In this document: positions 7,196-17,000 of the stretch, one piece after another
How positions within the stretch are numbered: position 1 is the first letter of the stretch
Layout of the letters: every line of letters starts with the position of its first letter
Notes under the pieces: model-generated
Told to the model about the DNA's origin: nothing
The model's database searches: none
Seen by the model: the letters and a program-made list of their open reading frames with translations, nothing else
Assembly: GCA_964559455.1 (NCBI GenBank)
Contig: CAZLHO010000016.1
Location: 1 to 52,414 of the forward strand
DNA: 52,414 nt
Reading direction: 5' to 3'
DNA from: CAZLHO01 sp964559455
GTDB taxonomy: Bacteria > Krumholzibacteriota > Krumholzibacteriia > LZORAL124-64-63
Program-made: the position numbers and the translations under genes

Positions 7196-8713
7196 TTGAA
7201 AGCTTCCCGATTCGTCGCCAAGAACACCATGCTGCTCACCCTCGGCCTCTTCGCGGGCCGGGTCATGGCGCTCTTCGTCTTCCGCAAGGTGGCCATGACC
7301 CTCGTCACCGAGGGCACCGGCATGTGGGGCACCGCGGTCGACATCTCGGCCATCCTGCTCGTCGTCGCCAACTTCGGCCTGGGCACGCTGATCACGCGCG
7401 AGATCGTGCGGGACCGCGAGCTGACCCTGCCCATCCTCTGGGCCGCGCTGCGCCTGCGCCTGCTGCTGGGCCTGGGCTGCTACGCCTTCCTGCTGGCCTA
7501 CGTGCACCTCACCGGCTTCGACCTGCCGACGCGGGAGGCGGTGCTGGTGATGGCCCTGGGGGTGATCCTCGAGACCACGGCCATGGTCTGCGACTCGGTG
7601 CTCCAGGCGCACGAGAAGGTCCAGTACCAGACCTACAGCCAGATCGTCTCGGCCGTCGTCTACTTCGCCCTGGCGTGGTGGTGGCTGGATGCCGGGCACG
7701 GGCTGATGGGCGTGATCTGGGCCAACGTGATCAGCCGCGTCGCGCGGCTGGCCGTGATGGTGCCGCTGATGCTGCTCAAGACGGGTCCCTGGCGATGGGC
7801 GCCGCCCGATCGCGCCGTCGGCATGCGCTGGATGATGCGGCTGGGCCTGCCGATGTTCCTCTCCACGACCTTCGGCATCGTCTCCTACAAGGTCGACACC
7901 GTCATGCTCATGGAGATGATGGGCAAGACCGCGGCCGGCATTTACACCCTGGGCCACCGCGCGCTGGACGTGCTGCTGATCGCCCCGAACATCTTCGCCA
8001 CCGCCCTCTTCCCGTCGCTGATGCGCTACGGCGCCGAGTCCGTCGCCCGCGGCGAGGGCCCCGGGTCGGGGCGCGACGTGGAGCGGATGGGCGAGCGGGC
8101 CCTGCGCTATCTCGAGGTGGCCGTGCTGCCGCTGACGCTGCTCTGCATGCTGACGGCCGAGCCGGTGGTGCGCTGGTTCTCGACGGATCCGGGCTTCACG
8201 CCGTCGATCGCCGTCTTCCGCATCGTGATCTGGGGGCTGCCCCTGCAGGGGGCGACGGCGATCTTCAACCGGCTGCTGATCGGGGCGGGGCATGAACGCC
8301 GCTTCGTGGCGATCGGCCTGGCGGCCATGCTCGCCAACGTGGGGCTGAACCTCTTCCTGATCCCCCGTTTCGGCTGGATCGGCGCGGCCTGCGCGACGAT
8401 CTGCAGCCTGACGTTGAGCCTGCTGATGCACCAGCACTTCGTGAGGCGGGCGGGCGTGCGCATCGCCTGGGCGCACACGGCCCTCAGGACGCCCGCGGCC
8501 CTGGCCCTGGCCTGGTTCGCGGCGGCGGGGACGGCCCGTCTGGCGGCGCCGGCCTGGGGCGGCGGCTGGTTCTCGCTGCCCCTGCACGTGGGCTGGGGCC
8601 CCTTCCTGGCCGTCGTCGGCCTGACGGCGGTCTACTACGCCGCGGCCCTGTCGGTCCTGCGCGTCATGAGGCGTGAGGACCTGGGCCTGCTCGTCTCGCT
8701 GCGCAGGAGTTGA
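7196..8713 (+). CDS. Oligosaccharide flippase / polysaccharide biosynthesis membrane protein (MOP superfamily)
   Basis: A 505-residue inner-membrane protein with roughly 14 hydrophobic segments in the Wzx/RfbX/MurJ pattern. Features include an N-terminal amphipathic KNTMLLTLGLFAGRVMALFVFRK, ANFGLGTLITREIVR in the second helix, FGIVSYKVDTVMLMEMMG with YTLGHRALDVLLIAPNIFATALFPSL in the middle, and NRLLIGAGHERRFVAIGLAAMLANVGLNLFLIP in the second half. Wzx-type proteins move lipid-linked sugars across the inner membrane. TTG at 7196 is the start: it lies five bases after GGAG and ten bases after the preceding stop, implying translation from the same message. No glycosyltransferase is adjacent, so the substrate is unknown. 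Confidence 0.85.
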   Translation: MKASRFVAKNTMLLTLGLFAGRVMALFVFRKVAMTLVTEGTGMWGTAVDISAILLVVANFGLGTLITREIVRDRELTLPILWAALRLRLLLGLGCYAFLLAYVHLTGFDLPTREAVLVMALGVILETTAMVCDSVLQAHEKVQYQTYSQIVSAVVYFALAWWWLDAGHGLMGVIWANVISRVARLAVMVPLMLLKTGPWRWAPPDRAVGMRWMMRLGLPMFLSTTFGIVSYKVDTVMLMEMMGKTAAGIYTLGHRALDVLLIAPNIFATALFPSLMRYGAESVARGEGPGSGRDVERMGERALRYLEVAVLPLTLLCMLTAEPVVRWFSTDPGFTPSIAVFRIVIWGLPLQGATAIFNRLLIGAGHERRFVAIGLAAMLANVGLNLFLIPRFGWIGAACATICSLTLSLLMHQHFVRRAGVRIAWAHTALRTPAALALAWFAAAGTARLAAPAWGGGWFSLPLHVGWGPFLAVVGLTAVYYAAALSVLRVMRREDLGLLVSLRRS

Positions 8714-8717
8714 CGAA

Positions 8718-9413
8718 GTGAATCTCCGGAACCGGACTCTCGCCTACCTCGCGCCCGCGGCTCTCGCCGTCGCGGCCCGTATCGCTCTCGATCTGTATCC
8801 CGTGGACCACCCGGTCGCCCAGGCCCCGATGCTCGGGTGGCCCGCGCTTCTGCTGGTGCTGGCGCTGGGCTATCCGGCGTTGCTGCTGGCCGAGCGCGAG
8901 GGCTGCGCACCGGCGTGGGCGGGGCGCGGCGCGGCGGCGCCGCGGCTGCTGGCACCGGCCCTGCTCGGCCTGGCCTTCGCGGGGGTCGAGATCGGCGTCA
9001 GCCTGCTGCGGGACTTTCCGAACTTCCACGCACCCTTTCCCGGATCGATCCCGACCTACCTGGCCTTCGGCACCGTCTACGAGATCCGCTATCACCTGCT
9101 GCCCCTGGGAGTCGGTCTGTGGGTGGCCGGGCGCCTGCTGCTGCGCGGTCGACGGTCGGGGCTGGTCTTCTGGGCGGCGGCTCTGGCCATCTCGCTGCGC
9201 GAGCCGTTGGGCCAGATCGGCGGCCTGCGCGCCATGGGCCTGATCGAAGGACCGTTCTGGACGGTTTTCTTCTTCGCCTTCGTCTTCGCGGCGAACCTGG
9301 TGCCGCTCTACTTGTTCCGCCGCCACGGCCTCTTCGCGCTGCTGGTCTTCCGGCTGGCCAACTACGCGCTGTGGCACGTGGCCTGGCCGGCCGTCGTATT
9401 CCCCGCGGGCTGA
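8718..9413 (+). CDS. Polytopic membrane protein of unknown function (possible degenerate CPBP-type)
   Basis: A 231-residue protein with about seven hydrophobic segments. GTG 8718 is the start: AGGAG lies eight bases upstream, and the flippase stop is five bases before it. The second half has TVYEIRYHLLPLGVGLWVAG, then FRRHGLFALLVFRLANYALWHVAW. The spacing recalls CPBP (CAAX protease / bacteriocin-processing) proteins, whose motifs are EExxxR and a distal H/N motif. Here only E-x-R remains of the first motif, so catalysis is doubtful. Its place as the last gene of the Omp85/flippase operon suggests an envelope role. It ends 13 bases before the convergent beta-propeller gene. Confidence 0.6.
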   Translation: MNLRNRTLAYLAPAALAVAARIALDLYPVDHPVAQAPMLGWPALLLVLALGYPALLLAEREGCAPAWAGRGAAAPRLLAPALLGLAFAGVEIGVSLLRDFPNFHAPFPGSIPTYLAFGTVYEIRYHLLPLGVGLWVAGRLLLRGRRSGLVFWAAALAISLREPLGQIGGLRAMGLIEGPFWTVFFFAFVFAANLVPLYLFRRHGLFALLVFRLANYALWHVAWPAVVFPAG

Positions 9414-9426
9414 CCGCGCCCGGCCC

Positions 9427-10677
9427 CTAGCGGACGATCTCGCAGTAGATGATGCCCATCGGCTCGCTCTCCTCGCCCTCCTCGAGTTCCGTCGTGCCGC
9501 CGAAGCTGGCGGAGACGGCGTCGGCGAAGCCCTTGATGACCACGGCGCGATCCTCCCCGAGCAGGAAGAGGCCGTCCTCGCGGCCGTCGGCGGCGTAGGC
9601 CACGTGCGCGACGCGGTCGAAGCGGCCCCGGGCGTCGAAGACGTCGTAGCTCAGCATCACGTCGTCGGGCTTCTCGTTCAGGCCCCGGCTGGTGCAGACC
9701 CACAGCTCGCCGGAGTCGGTCACCTGCAGGCCGAGCTGCATCCAGGCGACGACGGGCTCGTAGGGCCGTGGTTCGACGCCGTAGGGCACGGGCAGCACGC
9801 GCAGGGCGCCCTCGATCAGGCGGCGGAAGAAGGCGGTCTGCTCGGCGGTGCGCTTCCAGATCTCATGCTCCCTTTCGATGATCATCTGCAGGTCGCCGTC
9901 GGCGTCGTAGATCCGGATCGCGTAGTCCTCGGCCGAGGGGGCGATGTAGATCCGGCCGTCGGGGCCGATCGCCTGGGCGAAGAGGAAGCCGGGCAGGTTC
10001 TCGCTCTCGCGGAAGACGAAGTCGTTGAAGTTCCACGAGGCGTGGCTCTCGGTCAGCCGCGCCTTCAGGGCGCCGTCTTGGGCGTAGCTCGACACGTGGA
10101 GCGTCCGCTCCTGCGCGCCGCCGCCGTCGGTGACGATGTCCACGCCGGACATCAGCAAGGTGCCGCCGCGGCAGTCGGCGGCGTTGATCGCCGAGAAGCC
10201 GCCCGAGGACGGGTCCTGCGCGCCGGCGGTGAGGCTGCCGGCGGGATCGCCGGCGGCGTCCACGAAGACGACCTTGCCGGGGAACTCCTGCACCAGGCCG
10301 ACCCGGCCGTCTGGCATCAGCACCAGGTCGCGCGGCTGCCGCACTTCGCCGGGGCCGTCGCCCTCGCGGAAGAGGGTCTTCAGCAATTCGCCGTCGGGGG
10401 AGTAGACCGACACCTGGCAGAGCTGGCCGTCCAGCAGGTAGACGTTGCCCGCCGCGTCGCTGTCGACACCGACGACCAGGCCGAAGAAGTTCTCCTCGTC
10501 GTCGGCGCCGCCGACGCGCCACAGCTCACGCAGAGCCAGGGTCGTCTCGCCGTTCGCGGGCGTCGCGCCGTTGCGCACGTGGGGCACGCCGTCGATCTCG
10601 ACGACCTCGGCCGCGGCCGCGGCGGCGATCGCGCAGACCGCGAGCGCGGCGGCGATGGTGATCCTCGGGAAGCGCAT
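9427..10677 (-). CDS. Secreted six-bladed beta-propeller (NHL/DUF4221-like) protein
   Basis: A 416-residue exported protein: MRFPRITIAAALAVCAIAAAAAAEV is a clear signal peptide. The body repeats propeller-blade signatures such as VDSDAAGNVYLLDGQLCQVSVYS, the motif EGDGPGEVRQPRDLVLMPDGR and IGPDGRIYIAPSAEDYAIRIYD. The G-D-G-P-G-E-x-x-x-P motif is typical of the periplasmic or surface six-bladed propeller family; no enzymatic function is implied. ATG 10677 is preferred because GAGAGGAG lies six bases upstream. A second ATG at 10701 overlaps the addA stop (ATGA) and would add eight residues to the signal. Either way the gene follows addA directly and is probably on the same message, although a link to DNA repair is not evident. 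Confidence 0.72.
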   Translation of the reverse strand: MRFPRITIAAALAVCAIAAAAAAEVVEIDGVPHVRNGATPANGETTLALRELWRVGGADDEENFFGLVVGVDSDAAGNVYLLDGQLCQVSVYSPDGELLKTLFREGDGPGEVRQPRDLVLMPDGRVGLVQEFPGKVVFVDAAGDPAGSLTAGAQDPSSGGFSAINAADCRGGTLLMSGVDIVTDGGGAQERTLHVSSYAQDGALKARLTESHASWNFNDFVFRESENLPGFLFAQAIGPDGRIYIAPSAEDYAIRIYDADGDLQMIIEREHEIWKRTAEQTAFFRRLIEGALRVLPVPYGVEPRPYEPVVAWMQLGLQVTDSGELWVCTSRGLNEKPDDVMLSYDVFDARGRFDRVAHVAYAADGREDGLFLLGEDRAVVIKGFADAVSASFGGTTELEEGEESEPMGIIYCEIVR

Positions 10678-10697
10678 GGCCATCTCCTCTCGGAAAA

Positions 10698-13600
10698 TCA
10701 TGGAGCGATCTGCACAAGATTGCCTTGTCCGCCGGGGCCCGCCATGTGCGTGAAGAGCAGGAAGGTCCGCACCGCGCGCCCGGGCAGCGCCGCGGCCAGG
10801 GCGTCGCGGTAGTCCGCCATCTGGCTCCGGTGCCGCGCGACCAGGTCGTCGACGCGGTCCGGCCCGGCGCGGTGGGTCTTGTAGTCCACGACGACGATCT
10901 CCCGGTCGGTGATCACGATGCGGTCGACGACGCCGAAGACGCGTTCCTCGGTTTCGCCGGCCGCCGCCGGCGCGGGTCTGTGGATCACCGGGGCCTCGCA
11001 GAGGCCGATGCCCTCGGGACGGAAGATCCAGCCCAGATCCGGGTTGGCGAAGACGGCGCGGGCCTCTTCCCAGGCCTCGCCTTCGCCGGGAGGCATCGCG
11101 CCGCTTTCGGCCGCCCGTTGCAACCAGAGGTGGATCCGGATGCCGCGGTCGCGGGCGTCCTCCGCGTCCCGGTCCTCGTGAAGGTGCGCGGCGGCCGCTT
11201 GGCGGGCCGTGGCGTCGCCCTGGTCGTCTTCGGTTGCGTCAGCGGACTCGGCGGCGGCGGAGGGGAACCGCAGGTGGATACGCTCCCGACTTCCGACTGG
11301 TCGCCAGGTCTCGTAGCGGTCGGCCGTCGGCGCCGTTTCGGGGCCTGGGGCCGTCATGGCCGCGGGCGTCTCGTCGGGATCCCCGGCGGGCTCCAGGCCG
11401 CCGCGGGCCTCGTCCAGCCAACGGGCGTAGCTGGGGTCGTCGGCGCGCCGTCCCGGTTCGGCGCCCATCACGCAGAGCCGGTCGCCGGCCCGGGTCATCG
11501 CCACGTAGAGGAGGTTGGCCTCCTCGCGCAACGCCCGCCGGTTTTCGCGGTCGGCGGCGACGGCGCCCGGACCCGCGGCGCGGTGCTCCTTGCAGGCGTC
11601 GAAGAGCAGCGGGCCCGCCCCCGTCTCGTCGCCCAGGTCCAGCGAGTCGGCGTCGATGTTGAAGGGCGCCGCCGCATCGACGAGCAGCACGAAGGGCGCC
11701 TGCAAACCCTTGGCCCCGTGGATCGTCATCAGTCGCACGCGGCCCGATTCGGTCTCGGGCAGCGAGGCCTCCTCCTCGTCCTGCCGCAGCGCGGCCCGTT
11801 CGACGGCGTCGATGAAGCCGCGCAGCGAGGGGAAGGCGCCCTGGTCGTGGACCAGCGCGAGGTCGTGCAGGCGCAGCAGGTTGTAGCGGGCCTGTTCGCC
11901 CAAGGCGGCGTGGAAGCGTTCGGGGGCGTCGGTCGCGCGGAAGATCCGACGCAGGAGGTCGTGGCAGGAATCCCGGCCCAGGTGCTTGCGCAGATCCTTC
12001 AGCGTCGCCGCCGCGCCGCCGGGCTCCTCCGTCCGCGTCTCGAGGACCGCCCAGAGCGAGGCCTTCCCCCGCGCCGTCAGCAGCGCCTGCAGCTCCGCCT
12101 CGCCCAGACGGAAGAGGGGCGAGCGCAGCGCCGCGGCCAGGGCCGCGTCGTCGTCGGGGAAGACGAGCCAGCGCAGCAGGTCCAGGACGTCGCGGACCTC
12201 GCGGCTGCGGGCCAGGGCCCCGCGGCCCGCGGGCACGATCGGCACGCCGGCGCGGCGGAAGGCCTGCTCGTAGGCGGCGATGTGGGTGCGGTTGCGGCTC
12301 AGCACCAGGACATCGCCCCAGCGGGCCGGGCGCGTGCCGCCCGCGCCGTCGGCGACGCGCTCCTCGGCGACGAAGCGCTTCACGGCGTCGACGGCCATCC
12401 CGGCGCAGCGGGCGTGGGCGTCGGCGACGCCGCGGTCGGCCGGCAGCGGCGCCAGCAGGACCACGCGTCCCGGGCCGTCGTCGCGGCAGGCGCTCTGCCG
12501 GACTTCCTTCACCTCGTCGGGGTCGGGCAGGAGCTCCGACAAAGGCGGGGACTGGAAGAGATCGCCCACGGCGTCGACCACCGCGGGCAGGCTGCGGAAA
12601 TTCGTGGGCAGCGACAGCAAACGGGTCTCGGCCCGTTCCTTCAGCCACTCGGCCACGACCGGGAAGAGGCCGGGGCAAGCGCCGCGGAAGCCGTAGATGG
12701 ACTGCTTGACGTCGCCGACCAGGAAGACCGTGCGCGGGCGGCCGCCGGGGGCGGGTCCGGCCACGAACTCCTCGGCGAAGGGCGCCATCACGTCCCACTG
12801 GTTGCGGTTCGTATCCTGGAATTCATCGACCAGGAGGTGCTCCAGGGCCTCGTCCATCCGGTAGACGACCCAGGGTCCCACCTCGAAGTGCTGCAGCAGC
12901 TGCCAGGTCCGGCGTTCGAGGTCGTGGAAGTCGAGGCAGCGATCGCGCGTCTTCAGGGCGTCGTAGATGTCCAGCGCGCGCAGGCCGAGGCGCAGCAGGC
13001 GCACGTTGTGCCGGTAGAGGTCGAGGAGATCGGTCGTGCGCAGCAGCGCGGCGAGGTCGGCTCCGGCCTCGGCCAGAGCGGCGGCGCACGCAGGTTTCGT
13101 CTTCTTCGAACCCGCCCTGATGGCTCGCAGGTCGCCCTTCCCGGTGAAGAGCGATGCCTTCAGTTCGGCCACGGCCGCCGCCGGGTCCGCGTCCAGCTTC
13201 GCGGCCGCCGCGAGCAGGACGGCGCGGCGGGCGGCGATCTCCTCGGGGAACTTGCCCTTCGATTCGCCGCCGTCCGCGGCGATGACGGCGTCGAGGCCGG
13301 GGCCGGCGAAGGCCCGGGCCGCCGCGGCGAGGTCCGGCAACAGGTTGTCCAGGGCGGGGTCGTCCCGGCCCGCCAGCGGCGTCCCGGCGAAGAGCGCGCC
13401 GGCCAGGTCGCGGGCCAGCGCCGGCGCCAAGGCGGCGCGTCCAACAGGAGGGCCTTCGTCTTCTCCGTCGCCGGCCACCCGGTCGCACCAGCGATCCAGG
13501 CCGACGCGCAGTTCGCGCAGGCGGGTCATCTTCTGCCGCACGCCGCCGGGGGACCGTGCCAGGGAGGCGTGGTCGGCGGCCAGGGCCGGGTCGGCGGCCG

Positions 13601-14096
13601 TCTCGCTTTCCAGGCGCCCGAGCGCCTCGTCCCACAGCTCGTCCACCCGCTCCAGGATCCGGAACGAGGGATCGACGCCCGCCTCGTCCGCGAAGCGGCT
13701 CAGCAGGGTCTGGCAGAAGGTGTGGATGGTGCCGATGTGCAGCCCGCTGCCGTCCTCCAGGATCGCCTCGAAGAGCAACGACGCCCGGGCGGCCTCGGCG
13801 GCGGCGGGCGCTCTCCCGAGCAGTTCGGCGAGCAGCCGTTCGCGTTCGGCGGCGTCGGCGCGCGCCAGGGCGCCCACGCTCTCGAGCAGGCGGTTCTTGA
13901 TCTCGACCGCCGCTTTGCGGGTGAAGGTCATCGCCACGATGGACTTCAGGGGGGCGCCGGCCAGCATCAGCCGCAGCAGGCGGTCGACCAGCACCTTGGT
14001 CTTGCCCGAGCCCGCCGAGGCGCGCAGGACGACCGAGGACCCGGGGGCCGCGGCTTCGAGCTGGATCCTCGTGGCCTTCTCGACGGCCTCGCTCAC
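10698..14096 (-). CDS. addA: Double-strand-break repair helicase-nuclease AddA
   Basis: An 1132-residue UvrD/RecB-type (SF1A) helicase with a C-terminal nuclease. Walker A is ASAGSGKT (residues 26-33), followed by AMTFTRKAAVEIKNRL (motif Ia); motif II is DEFQDTN (about 424-430), then VGDVKQSIYGFRGA (motif III), MTIHGAKGLQAPFVLL (motif V) and LLYVAMTRAGDRL (motif VI). The C-terminal PD-(D/E)XK nuclease shows VVDRIVITDREIVVVDYKTHRAG and a downstream Q-x-x-x-Y (QMADY). With AddB it unwinds and resects broken ends for RecA loading. The start codon overlaps the addB stop as ATGA, so the two are translationally coupled. Domain layout resembles the alphaproteobacterial AddA group. Confidence 0.94.
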   Translation of the reverse strand: MSEAVEKATRIQLEAAAPGSSVVLRASAGSGKTKVLVDRLLRLMLAGAPLKSIVAMTFTRKAAVEIKNRLLESVGALARADAAERERLLAELLGRAPAAAEAARASLLFEAILEDGSGLHIGTIHTFCQTLLSRFADEAGVDPSFRILERVDELWDEALGRLESETAADPALAADHASLARSPGGVRQKMTRLRELRVGLDRWCDRVAGDGEDEGPPVGRAALAPALARDLAGALFAGTPLAGRDDPALDNLLPDLAAAARAFAGPGLDAVIAADGGESKGKFPEEIAARRAVLLAAAAKLDADPAAAVAELKASLFTGKGDLRAIRAGSKKTKPACAAALAEAGADLAALLRTTDLLDLYRHNVRLLRLGLRALDIYDALKTRDRCLDFHDLERRTWQLLQHFEVGPWVVYRMDEALEHLLVDEFQDTNRNQWDVMAPFAEEFVAGPAPGGRPRTVFLVGDVKQSIYGFRGACPGLFPVVAEWLKERAETRLLSLPTNFRSLPAVVDAVGDLFQSPPLSELLPDPDEVKEVRQSACRDDGPGRVVLLAPLPADRGVADAHARCAGMAVDAVKRFVAEERVADGAGGTRPARWGDVLVLSRNRTHIAAYEQAFRRAGVPIVPAGRGALARSREVRDVLDLLRWLVFPDDDAALAAALRSPLFRLGEAELQALLTARGKASLWAVLETRTEEPGGAAATLKDLRKHLGRDSCHDLLRRIFRATDAPERFHAALGEQARYNLLRLHDLALVHDQGAFPSLRGFIDAVERAALRQDEEEASLPETESGRVRLMTIHGAKGLQAPFVLLVDAAAPFNIDADSLDLGDETGAGPLLFDACKEHRAAGPGAVAADRENRRALREEANLLYVAMTRAGDRLCVMGAEPGRRADDPSYARWLDEARGGLEPAGDPDETPAAMTAPGPETAPTADRYETWRPVGSRERIHLRFPSAAAESADATEDDQGDATARQAAAAHLHEDRDAEDARDRGIRIHLWLQRAAESGAMPPGEGEAWEEARAVFANPDLGWIFRPEGIGLCEAPVIHRPAPAAAGETEERVFGVVDRIVITDREIVVVDYKTHRAGPDRVDDLVARHRSQMADYRDALAAALPGRAVRTFLLFTHMAGPGGQGNLVQIAP

Positions 14097-17000
14097 GCTC
14101 CCACCTCCCCGACGCCGGCTTCGGCCAGCTTCTCGTCCAGGCGGCAGGTCCCGCGGAAGGGACAGTACGCGCAGGGTCCGGGGTCGGGCATCTCGTCCCG
14201 GGCCTCGGGCACCAGGGGGAAGTCGTGGTCGCGCCGGAGCATGGCCCGGGCGAGGGTCATGATCTCCGCGGCGTCACGGCGCAGGTCGTGGTCGCCGGCC
14301 AGGTGCGGCTTTTCGATCTTGAACCCCACTCCGTCCACGCGCAGCCCGTAGAAGGCGCCTTCGACCGCGCCGGTCGCCGTCGGCAGGTCGTCGACGCCGC
14401 CGAGCAGCAGCGCCAGGGCGTAGATCTGCAGCTGCAGGTGGCGGCCGTCGCCCACTTCCCTCGCGGTCGGCAGGCTGCCGGTCTTGTAGTCGATCACCGC
14501 GAAGGCGGCGCCGTCGACGGCCTGGTCGACCCGGTCGATCCGTCCCCGGATCGTCACCGCGGCCTCGTCGTCGGAGAGAGGCGGGGATGCGGGGTCGGCG
14601 ATCCAATCCCGCAGATCGGCCAGCGGGAAGGAGAAGTCGGCCTCGACGGCCGCGGGGCGCCAACTCCGGGTGCGGGCCAGTTCGAAGTCCACGACGGCGT
14701 CGGCGGCGCGCAGGAAGGTCGCCTGCCAGAGGCGGCGCTGGGGCAGTTCGCCTTCGCCCGCGCCGAAGGCCCGCTCGGCGGCGCGTTCCAGGTGCTTCCT
14801 CGCGGCCGCGCACTCTCCCGCCGCCAGGGCCGCGGCGCCGGGTCCCTGCAGGAAATCCTTCATGCAGTCGTGCGCCATCACGCCGGTGTCCCGGGGACGC
14901 AGCTCCTCGAGCACGGTGTCGGTCTCGCGCAGGCCGAAACCCTTCTCCAGCAGGAAGCGGTAGGGACAGTTCCGGTAGACGGCCAGCGCGGTGTGGCTGA
15001 TCGACGGCAGCGGCCGCGTCGGGGCCAGGGCGGCGGGGGCCGCGGGCTCGGCCCTGAAGGCGGCCTGGCTCGCGGCGATCGCGGCGTGGTCCGGTGCTTC
15101 GCGGCGGTACAGGGGCGCCAGCGGCGCGACGGCGGGCGCCCGGTCGCGGGCCAGCAGCAGCCGGCTGATCATCGGCGACGGCAGCGCCGGCTGGCCGTCC
15201 TTCTCCAGGGGCCAGGTGGCGACGACCCGCGGGGCGTTGTGCAGCAGGCGCAGGAAGAGGTCGGCCTGCTCGCCCAGCCGCCGCCGCCAGTCGGCCAGCC
15301 CCATGCGCCGGCGCCATTGCTGGCCGGGCAGCAGGGGCCGGGTCTGGCGGCCGGGGAAGGAATCCTCGCTCAGCCCGGCCAGGATCAGCAGGTCGTAGCG
15401 CTCGAGCCGGGCCTCGAGCAGGCCGGTCACCTGCACGGGCAGGAAGACGGAGCGGTGGGGGCGCACCAGCTCCTTGCCCAGCAGGCGGGACAGGGTCGCG
15501 GCGAAGTCGTCCAGCGGGACGGTCGGCAGCAGGGGCGAGGCGGCGGCCAGGTCGTCGAGCAGGACCGCCAGGGCGGCGCGCGCCGGCGGGATCCCGGGCT
15601 CGCCCGAGGAGCGGTCGACCTCGGGGTCGGGGGTCAGGGGATGGTCCGGCGCCGCCGTGGCCCAGGCCGCGCGCAGGGCCGCGACATGGTCGGCGTGGGA
15701 CCGGGCGCTCCGGCCGTCGCCCAGCGGGGCCAACGCCGACATCGTCGCCGTCAAGAGTCCGGAGATAAGTGGATCGAGCGTGGGGAAGATCTCGCGAAGC
15801 CGCTCTTCGCGATCACGGGCGCGACGCAGCAGGCCGGCCAAGGTCGCGCCCCCGGTCTCGTCCCTGCGGATCTCGCGCTCGAAGAGGAGCGTGCGCCGGG
15901 AGTGCTGCTTCCGGCTCGCGCCGAGGGTGACCAGCGGGTGGGTCAGCACCTCCAGCAGCGGCTCGTGGTGCCAGTCGGTGATCACGGCGCGCAGCAGCTG
16001 CCAGGCCAGCCGGCCTTCGGGAAGGGTGGAGAGCGCCGCGCCGCCGGTGTCGTCCATGTCCAGGCCGGCGTCCCGCAGCTGGGCGACGATGCGCCGGGCC
16101 AGGCCGCGGTCGTTCGTGGCCACGCCGACGGCGGCGCCGGGCGTCTCGCGCAGGGCGCGGACGACCCGGGCGGCGACCTCGCGGCCCTCGCTCTCGGGGT
16201 CGGGGCAGGGGACGAGTTCGGGCGTCGCGGTGTCCGGCGACGGATCCCGGCCGGCCAGGCGCTCGGCGAAGGGACGTTCGTCGCGGCCGGTCTCCGGCGG
16301 CTCGCCGCCCGCCAGCAGGGCGACGGCCTCGCGGGCCGGCCGGGCGGGATGGGTCGGGGCGTCGCCGTCGCTGAAGGTGGCCAGGAAGTCGCGGGCCGTC
16401 GTCGCGGCGCCCTCGGCCGCGGCCGTCACCACGTGGCCTTCGCCCGCGGCGCGGGCGGCGACGCGCAGCAGCCGGGCCGTCGCCGGGGTCATCTCGGCGA
16501 AGCCGGCGACGACCAGGCGGCGCAAGGGAGGGCCGGGCCAGGCTCCGCCCTCCACGGCGGCCAGGATCGCCAGCTCGCGGTCCACGTCGTCGCGCTCCAC
16601 CTGCATGCGGTAGAGCCGCCACGCCCGCCGGACGCGCTCCAGGTCCTGATCCAGCATCGGGGAGGACTCGTCCGGGGCATCCGGAACCGCCGGGTCCAGA
16701 CCGTGCCGGCGCAGCTCGTCGAAGAGCCGGATGAGTTCTTCGGCCATGCCCGGGGCGGCCTCGGGATGGTCGCGCAGCCAGGGCTCGCCCGTGATCGCCG
16801 CGGCGAGCACCGCGGCCCTCAGCTTGCCGGGCAGGCTCGCCGGCGCCAGGCCGGGCAGGCGATCGCCCAGCCCGTTGACGAGGCCGCGCGGGGTGAGCAT
16901 CCCGGGCAGCAGCAGCGCCGGCCGGTCGGCGGCCTCGAGCAGGACATGGCGCAGGCTGTCGCAGGCCCGCTTGGCGGGCAGCACGACCAGCGTTCCGGAC

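Noticed and set aside
8718..9413. Calling the third envelope-operon gene a CPBP/CAAX protease
   Set aside because: Only E-x-R of the EExxxR motif remains, so it is left as a membrane protein of unknown function.
10725..14351. Very long open frame antisense to addA (over 1200 codons)
   Set aside because: In 70% GC DNA the frame opposite a real gene often stays open. The product is compositionally biased (Gly, Gln, Arg, Ala) with no domain, while addA shows full helicase and nuclease motifs. The same reasoning removes the long antisense frames over addB, the CydA-like genes, the spermidine-synthase-like gene and the Tricorn-like gene.
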